Positions 17,537 to 26,056 of a stretch of 64,000 nucleotides of DNA are shown here, piece by piece. Each line of letters begins with the position of its first letter. Position 1 is the stretch's first letter. Location of the stretch: NCBI GenBank assembly GCA_012520645.1, contig JAAYNV010000027.1, positions 1 through 64,000 on the forward strand, given 5' to 3'. Origin of the DNA: Clostridiales bacterium. GTDB taxonomy: Bacteria > Bacillota > Clostridia > Lachnospirales > Lachnospiraceae. The translations under genes were made by a program, and so were the position numbers. Below the pieces are notes generated by a model, which saw only the letters and a list, made by a program, of their open reading frames with translations, had not been told where the DNA came from and did no database searches.

Positions 17537-18121
17537 ATGATAGAAGTAAAAGAACTGCTGGTCATTTTGATCAGCTCATCCATTATCAGTAATGTGGTGC
17601 TCAGCCAGTTCCTTGGGCTTTGTCCGTTCCTTGGTGTATCGAAAAAGGTCAATACGGCAGCCGGAATGGGCATGGCACTTGTGTTTGTTATTACCCTGTC
17701 CTCGGCTGTAGCAGGTGTAATCTACAAATTTATTCTGGTACCGAATGAGATTGAATATCTGCAGACGATTGTTTTTATTCTGGTAATCGCTGCACTTGTG
17801 CAGTTTGTGGAAATGTTCTTAAAGAAGTTTATGAAGTCCTTATATGAGGCACTTGGTGTATATTTGCCGCTGATTACAACAAACTGTGCGGTACTCGGTG
17901 TAGCTCTTACCAATGTGCAGAAGGAATATGGAATCCTGACCGGAATTGTGAATGGTTTTGCAACAGCACTTGGTTTTACAATTTCGATTATTATCCTTGC
18001 AGGCTTACGGGAAAAGATGGCGTATAATGATGTGCCGGAATCCTTTCAGGGTATGCCGATCGTGCTTTTGACAGCAGGTCTTATGGCAATTGCATTCTGT
18101 GGATTTTCCGGGCTGCTGTAA
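17537..18121 (+). CDS. rnfA: Rnf complex subunit RnfA
   Basis: RnfA is the membrane partner of RnfE. 194 aa, six hydrophobic helices. It shows NVVLSQFLGLCPFLGVSKK and LGVYLPLITTNCAVLGVAL, whose two cysteines are the conserved membrane Fe-S ligands. AGGAGCGG lies before the ATG, with a 3-bp gap after rnfE. Confidence 0.95.
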   Translation: MIEVKELLVILISSSIISNVVLSQFLGLCPFLGVSKKVNTAAGMGMALVFVITLSSAVAGVIYKFILVPNEIEYLQTIVFILVIAALVQFVEMFLKKFMKSLYEALGVYLPLITTNCAVLGVALTNVQKEYGILTGIVNGFATALGFTISIIILAGLREKMAYNDVPESFQGMPIVLLTAGLMAIAFCGFSGLL

Positions 18122-18142
18122 GGCAGAGAATGGAGGTTAAGG

Positions 18143-18934
18143 ATGAGTGTGACAGGAATTGTGACAGCGACAGCCGTGGTAGGAACCGTCGGGCTTCTGA
18201 TCGGTCTGTTTCTTGGTATCGCTGCCATTAAGTTTAAGGTAGAAGTAGATGAAAAAGAGGAAGCGGTGCTTGGCGTGCTTCCGGGAAACAACTGCGGAGG
18301 CTGCGGTTATGCAGGGTGTTCCGGTCTGGCAGCCGCCATTGCCAAGGGAGAAGCACCAGTGAATGCCTGCCCGGTAGGCGGGGAGCCGGTTGGACAGAAA
18401 GTAGCGGCTATCATGGGAGTAGAAGCCGGAGACAGTGTAAAGCAGGTAGCATTTGTAAAATGTCAGGGAACCTGTTCCCGGACCAGAACCGACTATGCCT
18501 ATCAGGGAGTAGAGGACTGCCGCATCATGGCATTTGTGCCGGGTGGCGGACCCAAAAGCTGTAACAGCGGCTGTATGGGTTACGGAAGCTGTGTGAAGGA
18601 GTGCCCGTTTGATGCGATTCATATTGTTGATGGTGTAGCTGTTGTGGATCAGGAAAAATGCAAGGCATGCGGAAAATGTATTGCCGTATGCCCGAAGCAG
18701 TTGATTGAATTGATTCCATATGAGGCAAAACATGCTGTGGCATGCAGTTCCACGGATAAAGGACCGGTTGCCATGAAGGCATGTGATACGGCTTGCATCG
18801 GCTGTGGTATTTGTGTGAAGAATTGCCCGCAGGGGGCAGTTACGGTGGAGAATCTCCATGCACATATCGATCAGAAGAAATGTACGGGCTGTGGTATTTG
18901 CAAAGAAAAATGTCCGAAAAAGGCTATTTTGTAA
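18143..18934 (+). CDS. rnfB: Rnf complex ferredoxin subunit RnfB
   Basis: RnfB accepts electrons from reduced ferredoxin and feeds them into the complex. It has an N-terminal anchor helix (residues ~4-26), the 4Fe-4S domain with NNCGGCGYAGCSGLA and a later NACPVGG, and four ferredoxin-type CxxCxxCxxxCP clusters between residues ~140 and 260. The last gene of the operon. The 263-aa length is normal for Clostridia. Confidence 0.95.
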   Translation: MSVTGIVTATAVVGTVGLLIGLFLGIAAIKFKVEVDEKEEAVLGVLPGNNCGGCGYAGCSGLAAAIAKGEAPVNACPVGGEPVGQKVAAIMGVEAGDSVKQVAFVKCQGTCSRTRTDYAYQGVEDCRIMAFVPGGGPKSCNSGCMGYGSCVKECPFDAIHIVDGVAVVDQEKCKACGKCIAVCPKQLIELIPYEAKHAVACSSTDKGPVAMKACDTACIGCGICVKNCPQGAVTVENLHAHIDQKKCTGCGICKEKCPKKAIL

Positions 18935-18971
18935 AAGTAGTCTGGGAAGAGAAGCATAAGAGGAGAAATCA

Positions 18972-20069
18972 ATGAGACTTTCCGATGATTTTGATGAAAA
19001 GAGCAGCGGAATGCCGGTTGCCTATATGGGGGTTATTGTATTTCTGTTTCTGCTGACTGTATTCGGAGTTGTAATCATGATGAATCAAAAGCCCTCCGGC
19101 GGGAAAAAGGGACCGGAAGGTGCTGCGGCTTTGGCAGAGACTGTGACCGACAGCCCGGAAAGTGATACGGACAGTATACAGGGGCTTACCGCAGGAGGAA
19201 AGAGAAGGGCAGAAGATCTGGATTTCTGGGATATGTATCCGGAGGAGACAGAAACCGAAACCATTATGGAGACAGAAACGGAGACGGAAACGGAAACCGG
19301 ACCGGAGCATGATGGAAAGCACACCATGATCATAGGGGAAGAAGGCAAGGAGGAATGGGTGTCCATTAATCCTTATCTGAAGAGGAATAGTTATGATTAT
19401 GAAGGTCTTGTTTATCAGTATCCGGTCATGAAATATTTTGAGAACAGCGTGCAGATGTCCCATCTTGGTGTTGATATTTCAAAATACAACGGTGAGGTGG
19501 ATTTTGAGAAGCTGAAGAAGGCAGGCGTAGAATTTGTTATGATACGTGTGGGGGCCAGAGGCTATGGAAGTGGTCAGCTCATTCAGGATGAGAGGTTTGA
19601 GGAAAATATGAAGGGTGCTTCCGAAGCGGGACTGGACATTGGTGTTTATTTTTATTCTCAGGCGATTTCCGACGCGGAGATTAAGGAGGAGGCACAGTTT
19701 GTTATGGATGCTCTGGAGCCGTATGATATTCTGTATCCGGTAGCTTATGATATGGAACTTGTGTCAAATGATACGGCACGTATCGAAAATCTGACCAGGG
19801 ATGACAGAACTAATATTGCCAAGACTTTTTTGGATACGCTTGGTGCGGCAGGTTATAAAACTGTGTTGTATGGCACAAAGGAATGGTTTCTGTTAAAGCT
19901 GGATATGACCAAAATGACCGGCTATGACATATGGCTGTCACAGGAGAAGGATGTACCGGATTATCCGTACCAGTTTACGATGTGGCAGTATACGAAGAGT
20001 GGAAAGGTTGACGGAATAGAAGGCAATGTGGATATGAATATCAGCTTTGTGGACTATTCGGAAAAATAG
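18972..20069 (+). CDS. Membrane-anchored GH25 lysozyme
   Basis: A glycoside hydrolase family 25 muramidase. Residues ~15-37 form an N-terminal membrane anchor, followed by a ~90-residue linker that includes a Glu-Thr repeat (ETETE units, residues ~95-114). The GH25 domain starts near residue 160: LGVDISKYNGEVDFEKLKKA, then VEFVMIRVGARGYGSG, YFYSQAISDAEIKEEA, and PVAYDMELVSN with the catalytic acidic pair. It cleaves the MurNAc-GlcNAc bond of peptidoglycan, here presumably at the cell surface. AAGAGGAGAAATCA precedes the ATG. It may be read through from rnfB, 37 bp upstream. Confidence 0.9.
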   Translation: MRLSDDFDEKSSGMPVAYMGVIVFLFLLTVFGVVIMMNQKPSGGKKGPEGAAALAETVTDSPESDTDSIQGLTAGGKRRAEDLDFWDMYPEETETETIMETETETETETGPEHDGKHTMIIGEEGKEEWVSINPYLKRNSYDYEGLVYQYPVMKYFENSVQMSHLGVDISKYNGEVDFEKLKKAGVEFVMIRVGARGYGSGQLIQDERFEENMKGASEAGLDIGVYFYSQAISDAEIKEEAQFVMDALEPYDILYPVAYDMELVSNDTARIENLTRDDRTNIAKTFLDTLGAAGYKTVLYGTKEWFLLKLDMTKMTGYDIWLSQEKDVPDYPYQFTMWQYTKSGKVDGIEGNVDMNISFVDYSEK

Positions 20070-20098
20070 CAGAAAAGAAGCAGAAAAGAAGCAGAAAA
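20070..20098 (+). repeat. Short tandem repeat, 11-bp unit
   Basis: The unit CAGAAAAGAAG occurs twice in tandem (20070-20080 and 20081-20091) with a partial third copy, directly after the lysozyme stop codon. Probably simple replication slippage. Confidence 0.6.
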
Positions 20099-20176
20099 AA
20101 ACCGGACTGGTAAAAAGGCGAGTAGTCATAAAGACAACTTGTGAACCGAGGGTCAAAGGTAAACTGAATACAGCGA

Positions 20177-20215
20177 AAAGAGGATGCACTATTGTTTGGG
20201 TAGTGCATCCTCTTT
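20177..20215 (+). terminator. Strong terminator, left edge of the island
   Basis: A 15-bp perfect stem AAAGAGGATGCACTA / TAGTGCATCCTCTTT with a 9-nt loop. It can end transcription from the rnf/lysozyme side. AT content and gene style change right after it. Confidence 0.8.
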
Positions 20216-20284
20216 AATTATACAAAATTTCTCTACTGTTTTTTTGATAATAAGTTATAAAATCTATATAGTGATACTTATAAT

Positions 20285-20941
20285 TTATTCCCACTCAATT
20301 CGAAGTTCCATAGTAGGATGGTAAAAATAATTGTCCCCCTCCTCAAAAGGAGCGGCATTATCATCATTATAAAAACTTTCCTTATAATCATGTATTAATG
20401 CTGATAAGTCTTGCTGTTCAATAAGCCAAGTCATAATAAATTGCTCAAATGGAGCATCTAGATCGACCTCTCCGACCACATAATATTCACCATTCTCATT
20501 TTGTACAACCTTTTCATTATGTATAGAAGATGAAGCTATTTTGTTTTCCTTTAGATTTTCTACAACTGATTCAGCGAAACCTTTGTCTAAAGCATCTAAT
20601 TCAATTGATATAGAGGATGGCTTTTTAGTTTCTTTATCATAATGAATTATTAAAACACCCTGATTGGAAGACACTGCCGCTCCTAAATATGTTATTAATT
20701 TATATGGTTCACCACAAATGGTTACTTTTTCATAAAATGGTAATTTGCCTTCTGTATTACTTATACTTTCACTTGACTCTACTGCCACAAAGCCATTTTC
20801 GCTTTCTGTCGAATTGTTTTCACTTCTTACATCTTTTTGTATAGTACTAATTTTGCTATTGTCTGTATTACAGCCTGCTAATAGTACAACTATAATTGCC
20901 ATAATCAAAGTGATAGATTTTTTCATTTCAAACTGCTTCAA
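20285..20941 (-). CDS. Lipoprotein of unknown function
   Basis: A 218-aa secreted lipoprotein: a lipobox LLAGC follows a hydrophobic signal (VVLLAGC, Cys near residue 24), then a Ser/Asn/Glu-rich linker and a ~145-aa mixed domain I do not recognise. GGGGGAGGA lies 6 nt before a TTG at 20941, while the in-frame ATG at 20926 is 21 nt away, so the TTG is the likely start. It is the last gene in a minus-strand run of surface and membrane proteins. Confidence 0.75.
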   Translation of the reverse strand: MKQFEMKKSITLIMAIIVVLLAGCNTDNSKISTIQKDVRSENNSTESENGFVAVESSESISNTEGKLPFYEKVTICGEPYKLITYLGAAVSSNQGVLIIHYDKETKKPSSISIELDALDKGFAESVVENLKENKIASSSIHNEKVVQNENGEYYVVGEVDLDAPFEQFIMTWLIEQQDLSALIHDYKESFYNDDNAAPFEEGDNYFYHPTMELRIEWE

Positions 20942-21002
20942 AGTTAATCCTCCCCCTTATTATATAATCTATACGATTTCTCCACATTGCTTAAAACCGT
21001 AT

Positions 21003-21191
21003 TCAAAGCACAGCCTCACGTTCCCCATGGCAATATGGACATGTCCCGTCACAGTCAAATTCCCTTCCACAAATAGGACATCTGTATTTTGTTTCTGAAA
21101 ATACACCTGCAACAGTTACTCCTACAAATGTAAGGGCAAAAATGACAAATAACACGGGGAAAAATAAAAAAACAGCTCCAAGCCAAAACAA
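21003..21191 (-). CDS. Small membrane protein with zinc ribbon
   Basis: A 62-aa open frame: ~30 hydrophobic residues (one membrane helix), then a CPICG...CPYC zinc-ribbon pair. There is no clear RBS and the first possible start is a TTG (21191). The frame is the same as that of the gene just upstream and is separated from it only by the TAA at 21204-21206, so this may be the tail of one gene cut by an ochre codon. Function unknown. Confidence 0.5.
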   Translation of the reverse strand: MFWLGAVFLFFPVLFVIFALTFVGVTVAGVFSETKYRCPICGREFDCDGTCPYCHGEREAVL

Positions 21192-21203
21192 AACAACTAT
21201 TAT

Positions 21204-21536
21204 TTAAAGAAAAGGCATATAAATAAAACGCCATTTTGCTTTTACTGCATAATAAATTAGTATAGGTAAAAGTCCCAAAACAGGAGTTATATCATACATT
21301 TTATCTTCGACTGAAATGATAGTAGTACCTGAGCAATATATACCTATGAATACATACAAAACAATCTGCCACTTAGGCATTACATTTGCATTGTGCCTGT
21401 GAAAATGAGATCTTATTTTCCGAATAGGCCAGCCGATAATTTTAAAATATAGCCATGATGCCCCTGCGTATAAGCCAAGCCAAAATATTACTTGCAACGC
21501 AGTAGCCAACCAATTTTCAAAGCTCCCTATTTGCAA
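21204..21536 (-). CDS. Membrane protein, uncertain start
   Basis: A 110-aa hydrophobic protein with about three helices if it starts at TTG 21536. The frame stays open upstream to 21629 and looks coding there (a Trp/Phe-rich segment containing WTHDTWSYFLFEWLD). A good RBS, GGGAGG at 21635-21640, sits 5-8 nt before that extension, yet no ATG, GTG or TTG is found there. The true start may be a rare codon (ATC at 21626) or may have been lost by mutation. Function unknown. Confidence 0.5.
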   Translation of the reverse strand: MQIGSFENWLATALQVIFWLGLYAGASWLYFKIIGWPIRKIRSHFHRHNANVMPKWQIVLYVFIGIYCSGTTIISVEDKMYDITPVLGLLPILIYYAVKAKWRFIYMPFL

Positions 21537-21685
21537 AAAATCCGGAGCTCCATCTAACCACTCAAAGAGAAAATAGCTCCAAGTGTCATGTGTCCAAATA
21601 AAAAATTTTTTTATAAGATTAAAGATAACTTACGCCTCCCATTTATCTACTCTTACATATTTTAAATGGTTAAGAGCACATATTT

Positions 21686-22636
21686 TTAATTTGAATTAAC
21701 CTTTTTTGCATGCTCTACTATTATTTCTTCTTCATTAAACCAGGCATAAAGCGTAAGAAACATTTGATCTTTTCCGTCTTCATGCAGTGTCTGCAACTGA
21801 AAGTCTTGTTCTTCCTTTTTTTCTCCTGTCTTGGTGTCAGTTATTGTTCCTCTCCAATAGGTTCTAATAACATCATCATTTGTAAAATCTGCAACGTAAC
21901 GGTCGTTAACGGTTAATGTGTTTTCATCTACTACAATTTTGTATTTATTTCCTTTAGAATCCGTAGAATAGTAAGTGCCTATATAGTCTAAAGCAGCTTT
22001 CTCCTGAGCTGAGGATGAGCTGTTGGGTGCTTCCTCGCTATCTGTGTTAACTTTACTTTTTATCTTCACATTAGCTATAGGTATTTCACATGAGTCCTGT
22101 ATTGGTTCTCCATCGCCCGATATTAGCCAAATACTTACGGTTTCCACTTCATCAAGAGGAAGAGCCATTCCGCTTAATAACCAAGTAGCCTTACTATCAT
22201 TAAAGGTAAAAGATAATATATCTTCATTTCGGGTGGAGTAACCTTTATTGGTAACGGAGTTGTGAAACAGCCCAAATTGTTCATCACCATTTTGAAATTT
22301 AAATGAAAGTGAAAAACCCTTTTTATGAGCTTTATCTTCTTCGTTACCTTCAAACTCCATTAGAAACTCCGCATCTTTATCCTTCTTGGCTATACCAGAA
22401 AATTTGTTTACTAAATCTCCCTCAACGATAACTGTTGTATTATCACCCTCCTGCTTAATTGTGATTGAAGGTGTTTTTTCATTTGTTGTATTTTCTATAG
22501 ATGTGGGTGAAGTTGGTGCAGAAGAATTACCCTCGGCTTTATTGCCTGAAGGAGCGGTACTATTATTACCTCCACATGCTGTTAATGACAACATTAGAAT
22601 TGCTGTTAAAACAAGTACTGATAATCTTTTACTCAT
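21686..22636 (-). CDS. Lipoprotein of unknown function
   Basis: A ~316-aa secreted lipoprotein. The signal ends in a lipobox LTACGG (Cys near residue 21). A Ser/Thr/Asn/Pro linker follows to about residue 55, then two apparent domains: one around residues 60-195 (beta-rich) and a C-terminal one around 220-310 that contains YIGTYYSTDSKGNKYKIVV, reminiscent of small lipocalin-like or DUF-type beta domains. ATG 22636 is preceded by GGAGA at 9 nt. No function can be assigned. Confidence 0.75.
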   Translation of the reverse strand: MSKRLSVLVLTAILMLSLTACGGNNSTAPSGNKAEGNSSAPTSPTSIENTTNEKTPSITIKQEGDNTTVIVEGDLVNKFSGIAKKDKDAEFLMEFEGNEEDKAHKKGFSLSFKFQNGDEQFGLFHNSVTNKGYSTRNEDILSFTFNDSKATWLLSGMALPLDEVETVSIWLISGDGEPIQDSCEIPIANVKIKSKVNTDSEEAPNSSSSAQEKAALDYIGTYYSTDSKGNKYKIVVDENTLTVNDRYVADFTNDDVIRTYWRGTITDTKTGEKKEEQDFQLQTLHEDGKDQMFLTLYAWFNEEEIIVEHAKKVNSN

Positions 22637-22671
22637 AGATTCTGTCTCCAATCATTTTTAAATCATGTATT

Positions 22672-23262
22672 TTAGGGCTTTCGGTTTGGATGAATGTCAT
22701 AATACCAATCCCAATCAATGCTTTTATCTGTAGGGTCACGGTCTGTTCGATGAAATACTTTTGTTTCATTATAATCTTGATGCCTGCTGATATGAGTTAA
22801 CGTATCTGTTTTGGCATCGTATTCAAGGCGTTCTTCTGTTTCTACCCATCTCGTAGGATCATCGGGGTGGTTGATATCAGGGCAAGGGAATTTATCGGAA
22901 ATAACCAGTAGCTCTCCCTCTTGCTCTAAGGTAATATCTGTGTCACGGGTAATTTTCGACCACCCACGATTGCCTTCTGAATCAATGATTTCGTCGTAAA
23001 TGGCATCTAACGCAAATTCTTCTGCCTCATAGCCTCCACGTGCACGTACAGCTATTAAACTACCGTCATCTGCTTTCCAAACACCAACAAAGCTCTGCTC
23101 CTGCTCTGTCAGTGGCCGCACTTCAACTTCTTGATTTTTTGGTGGAGAATCCAATTTTGCATTCACATAATAGAATGTAAACATTCCACCAAGGATAACG
23201 CCAATCACTACGGGTATCGACAAAATAATGATTACAATTTTTACAACTTTTGATTTTATCAA
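22672..23262 (-). CDS. Membrane-anchored protein of unknown function
   Basis: About 196 aa. Start taken as TTG 23262, since AAGGAGGGG lies 6 nt upstream and the following MIKSKVVKIVIIILSIPVV is a typical anchor; a GTG at 23289 is further from any RBS. After one membrane helix comes a ~150-aa exposed domain with VGVWKADDGSLIAVRARGG and a Trp-rich end. Not a family I recognise. 36 bp from its upstream neighbour in the same direction. Confidence 0.7.
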   Translation of the reverse strand: MIKSKVVKIVIIILSIPVVIGVILGGMFTFYYVNAKLDSPPKNQEVEVRPLTEQEQSFVGVWKADDGSLIAVRARGGYEAEEFALDAIYDEIIDSEGNRGWSKITRDTDITLEQEGELLVISDKFPCPDINHPDDPTRWVETEERLEYDAKTDTLTHISRHQDYNETKVFHRTDRDPTDKSIDWDWYYDIHPNRKP

Positions 23263-23291
23263 CCTTAACCCCTCCTTGTTTAACTGCACAA

Positions 23292-24008
23292 CTAATCCTC
23301 ACGGGAATCGTATACCTTATCTCCGAACTCATCATATCCTTCTGTCCAGGTATGTATTTGCTCATTTTTGTAAGCTGTTTTGCCGCCACTGGTTAAGCCC
23401 CCAACGAAAATCATATAAACAATCACAAGGGCAACACATATTATCGCCAACAGCAAGCCCCATGCAATTAATGCGCCGATCCAGCCGCAGACAAAATATA
23501 AAAGAACGGTTGTAAGCTTTATTTCATACAAAGGGAATTCGCATTTTTTCATTGTTTTTTCAACAGATTTGCTGATGATAAGATAACCTATCAGCAAACA
23601 CAACCCATATGCCGGAACAGAAAGAAAAAGGGTGGTATCACTATGCCAAAGCCACTTGAAGAATTTAATTGGAATTAATTTTCCTAAAAATATCGGGATA
23701 AGCATGACAACCCCGCTTACTCCCATAACAAAAGGGTTTCCGATGGATAATAATTTTGTATGGTACTTACGCTTTAGCCGCTTGTTTTGGATGACAGCAA
23801 ATGGAATAGCCACTAACATAAATTGCGTTATGACACAGGTACGATTAAAATTCCATCCCGCTATGCTGCCGCCCACAGATAAAATTAAAAGAAATATTGC
23901 AAAGGCAATTAGTTTCTTCGGCAGGGAAACTTTTAATAGAAATTCACCCGCACGCACGTAGGCAGAATCAATTTTTTCATTCCATTTGGCTTGTTGTTTA
24001 TTTTTCAT
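23292..24008 (-). CDS. Polytopic membrane protein of unknown function
   Basis: A 238-aa protein with about five or six hydrophobic helices between residues 32 and 205 and a short charged C-terminus (WTEGYDEFGDKVYDSRED). No transporter motif is visible. There is no obvious Shine-Dalgarno sequence before its ATG. It is the first gene of the minus-strand cluster that runs down to 20285. Function unknown. Confidence 0.7.
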   Translation of the reverse strand: MKNKQQAKWNEKIDSAYVRAGEFLLKVSLPKKLIAFAIFLLILSVGGSIAGWNFNRTCVITQFMLVAIPFAVIQNKRLKRKYHTKLLSIGNPFVMGVSGVVMLIPIFLGKLIPIKFFKWLWHSDTTLFLSVPAYGLCLLIGYLIISKSVEKTMKKCEFPLYEIKLTTVLLYFVCGWIGALIAWGLLLAIICVALVIVYMIFVGGLTSGGKTAYKNEQIHTWTEGYDEFGDKVYDSRED

Positions 24009-24121
24009 GTTTTATTTCTATTAAAATACAATTAATAGAGATTAATTATATTGACCCTTTCTGCATTTTTTTGTAATGTAATACTTGATTTTTTTACCAC
24101 ATACCCCCAATTTTATTGCTG

Positions 24122-24148
24122 TTGACATGGTGGCTCCCCCCCTATAAT
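24122..24148 (+). promoter_or_regulatory. Consensus promoter with short spacer
   Basis: TTGACA (24122-24127) and TATAAT (24143-24148) are both perfect but only 15 bp apart, with seven C in the spacer. Promoters with a spacer this short usually work poorly unless assisted. It points toward the gene at 24394 and runs straight into the long palindrome. Confidence 0.5.
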
Positions 24149-24150
24149 TA

Positions 24151-24188
24151 CTATATGCAATTCTTTCACGTGAAAGAATTGCATATAG
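24151..24188. repeat. Perfect 38-bp palindrome
   Basis: Two 19-base arms (CTATATGCAATTCTTTCAC and its exact complement) meet with no loop, 2 bp after a -10 hexamer. In RNA it would fold into a 17-18 bp hairpin. It could be an operator, a cruciform-forming site or a remnant transposon end. The rest of the 24009-24393 gap shows nothing else I can support. Confidence 0.85.
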
Positions 24189-24393
24189 AGTAGCATATTT
24201 TTATGGAAAATTCAACCGGTATATATCAAATCGCCTATTATTTATAGATGGGGCTATAATACTTTATCATGTCAAAAGACTTGACCTGTTACATAATATA
24301 TGGTAAATTATTTACACGTGTACGTAATGATAAAGAGTGAATAGCATTTATCAATATTCTATACGAATAAGTATTGCAGAAAAGGGGAATATC

Positions 24394-26025
24394 ATGAAAA
24401 AAACAATAAAATTTTTATGGAATCTTCCTATAAAGTTTGTTTTAGCGATTCTCGCACTGGGATTAATTATTGCAGGGGCCTATTTAACAACTTTAGATTT
24501 TGATAAGAAAAGCGAAAACACAGAAAGCCAAATGGTGCAGGAATCAAATATAAAACAACCAGAAGATAATTTAGAGTCTTCTTCAAGCCAAAGCGTGCCG
24601 CAAGATAATACACCCAATTCTAATGAGCAGCCGGTATTAAAAATTGCATCCAATGTTAATGAATTGCCAAAGCATGAGCATGACGATGAGTATTTTAAAC
24701 CCACAACGGATGATTATGTTATCATAGGCAGTAATCAAAGGCTGAAAATAAAAGAAAACAATAAAATTGTCACTTTTCCGGTAGTGAGATATGAGTTGCG
24801 CTGCTATAAAGAAAACGGAGAGGTTGATACCACATTCCATAAATATATATTCCAGAACGATAAGGATACAAAGTACTATCATGAATTTCAATTAAAAAAC
24901 AATGATGTATACACAAGCCCCGATATAGTTGGCTATAGAAAAGCAACCGCTATAAGATTTGACAATCTGGTCTATTATTACATAGATACGTTCATTCGTG
25001 ATTATAAGGACAGCTTAGAACTCACTTTATCAAAACAGTGGTTCTATGAGGACCTGGGACAAATCTATTTGTATTCTAAAGAACATCAGATACTGGATAG
25101 GACAAAAACTCAAAGTGAAATTGATTTAGATGCAAAATATATTCCCAAAGCTTCTGATGATTTTTTATATGTTGAAGCAGAGGATACTTTTAGTTATGGG
25201 GACTATAGAACAACCACGGAGATTCCTATTACGTATCAACATTATACATTTTATGATGATTACGGAACACAAATAGCCCGCTATTGTAAGTATATATGCC
25301 CAAACTCCGAAATTGCCCAGATGCTCCATCAACGAATTATTGATTGCAATGCTATTGTTCCTAAGGAGGACATAACACAATCTCTTGCAATAGAAGGCAA
25401 TATCGTATACGAAACAGAAGATATGGCAAAAATCAAAAAAATTTGGGAAGCTACAATTCAACAAGTTACGGATATACGAACAAAAGATGAACTGGTGTTT
25501 TGCGAAGATAATAGTGACAGCCATTATTTATCAGCGCCTGAAAACTTTTTTTTACAACATCGTTCCGGGTACGTTCCTCCTGTTATAGAACACGATCAGA
25601 ACAATAATCCCGACAATAGTTCAATACCGGATAATGATAATCCAGCCAATACCGAAAACAGTTCGGCTAAAAACCTGGGATACGATTGGTGGGATGGTGA
25701 ATTTGAGACAGAGGAAAAGGAAAAGCTAAAATCACTGGAACCCATAGCGGCATTATCCTTAAAAAAATCAAACAGCTCTTTTAATTTATCGTTAAAAGTG
25801 ATTGATGAGAATACGGCAGAGGAATGTTGGCTGTTTAGTGAATATGTTATGAAAAGTCAATTAGACAATAATATATTAAATAAGAAATGCGTATCGAGAG
25901 CAGGTGGAAGCAGCGATGTGTGTTACCTTATTATAGAGCCTATTTCCAAAGACAAAGCAAAGATTACCATTATAAAAGAAGACCAAATTGTATTTGAAAA
26001 AGAAGCTGTTAGAGTCGATAAATGA
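24394..26025 (+). CDS. Anchored surface protein with a duplicated domain
   Basis: 543 aa from ATG 24394 (AAGGGG 8 nt upstream; the GTG at 24337 has no good RBS). An N-terminal membrane helix (residues ~15-37) is followed by a Ser/Asn/Glu/Gln linker. Two related domains then follow, starting around residues 95 and 250: both open with a DDY/DDF segment, contain a YxLRCY/HYTFY strand, a KYIF/KYIC strand and a late VYYYxD/VYETED end. A second Asn/Pro/Asp-rich linker leads to a ~110-aa C-terminal domain (YDWWDGEFETEEKEKLKS). Probably outside the cell. Family unknown. Confidence 0.75.
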   Translation: MKKTIKFLWNLPIKFVLAILALGLIIAGAYLTTLDFDKKSENTESQMVQESNIKQPEDNLESSSSQSVPQDNTPNSNEQPVLKIASNVNELPKHEHDDEYFKPTTDDYVIIGSNQRLKIKENNKIVTFPVVRYELRCYKENGEVDTTFHKYIFQNDKDTKYYHEFQLKNNDVYTSPDIVGYRKATAIRFDNLVYYYIDTFIRDYKDSLELTLSKQWFYEDLGQIYLYSKEHQILDRTKTQSEIDLDAKYIPKASDDFLYVEAEDTFSYGDYRTTTEIPITYQHYTFYDDYGTQIARYCKYICPNSEIAQMLHQRIIDCNAIVPKEDITQSLAIEGNIVYETEDMAKIKKIWEATIQQVTDIRTKDELVFCEDNSDSHYLSAPENFFLQHRSGYVPPVIEHDQNNNPDNSSIPDNDNPANTENSSAKNLGYDWWDGEFETEEKEKLKSLEPIAALSLKKSNSSFNLSLKVIDENTAEECWLFSEYVMKSQLDNNILNKKCVSRAGGSSDVCYLIIEPISKDKAKITIIKEDQIVFEKEAVRVDK

Positions 26026-26056
26026 AACTTAAAATTCGATAAGAAGGGTATTTATA

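Noticed and set aside
18137..18865. A 242-codon minus-strand ORF opposite rnfB
   Set aside because: rnfB is clearly the real gene with four ferredoxin motifs; the antisense ORF has no RBS and odd composition.
19085..19366. Minus-strand ORF with Ser-Val repeats inside the lysozyme gene
   Set aside because: It is the antisense reading of the Glu-Thr repeat region of the lysozyme; a shadow frame.
20070..20098. Tandem repeat near the island edge as a CRISPR or transposon end
   Set aside because: Only two and a half copies of an 11-bp purine-rich unit, without spacers; simple slippage is enough.
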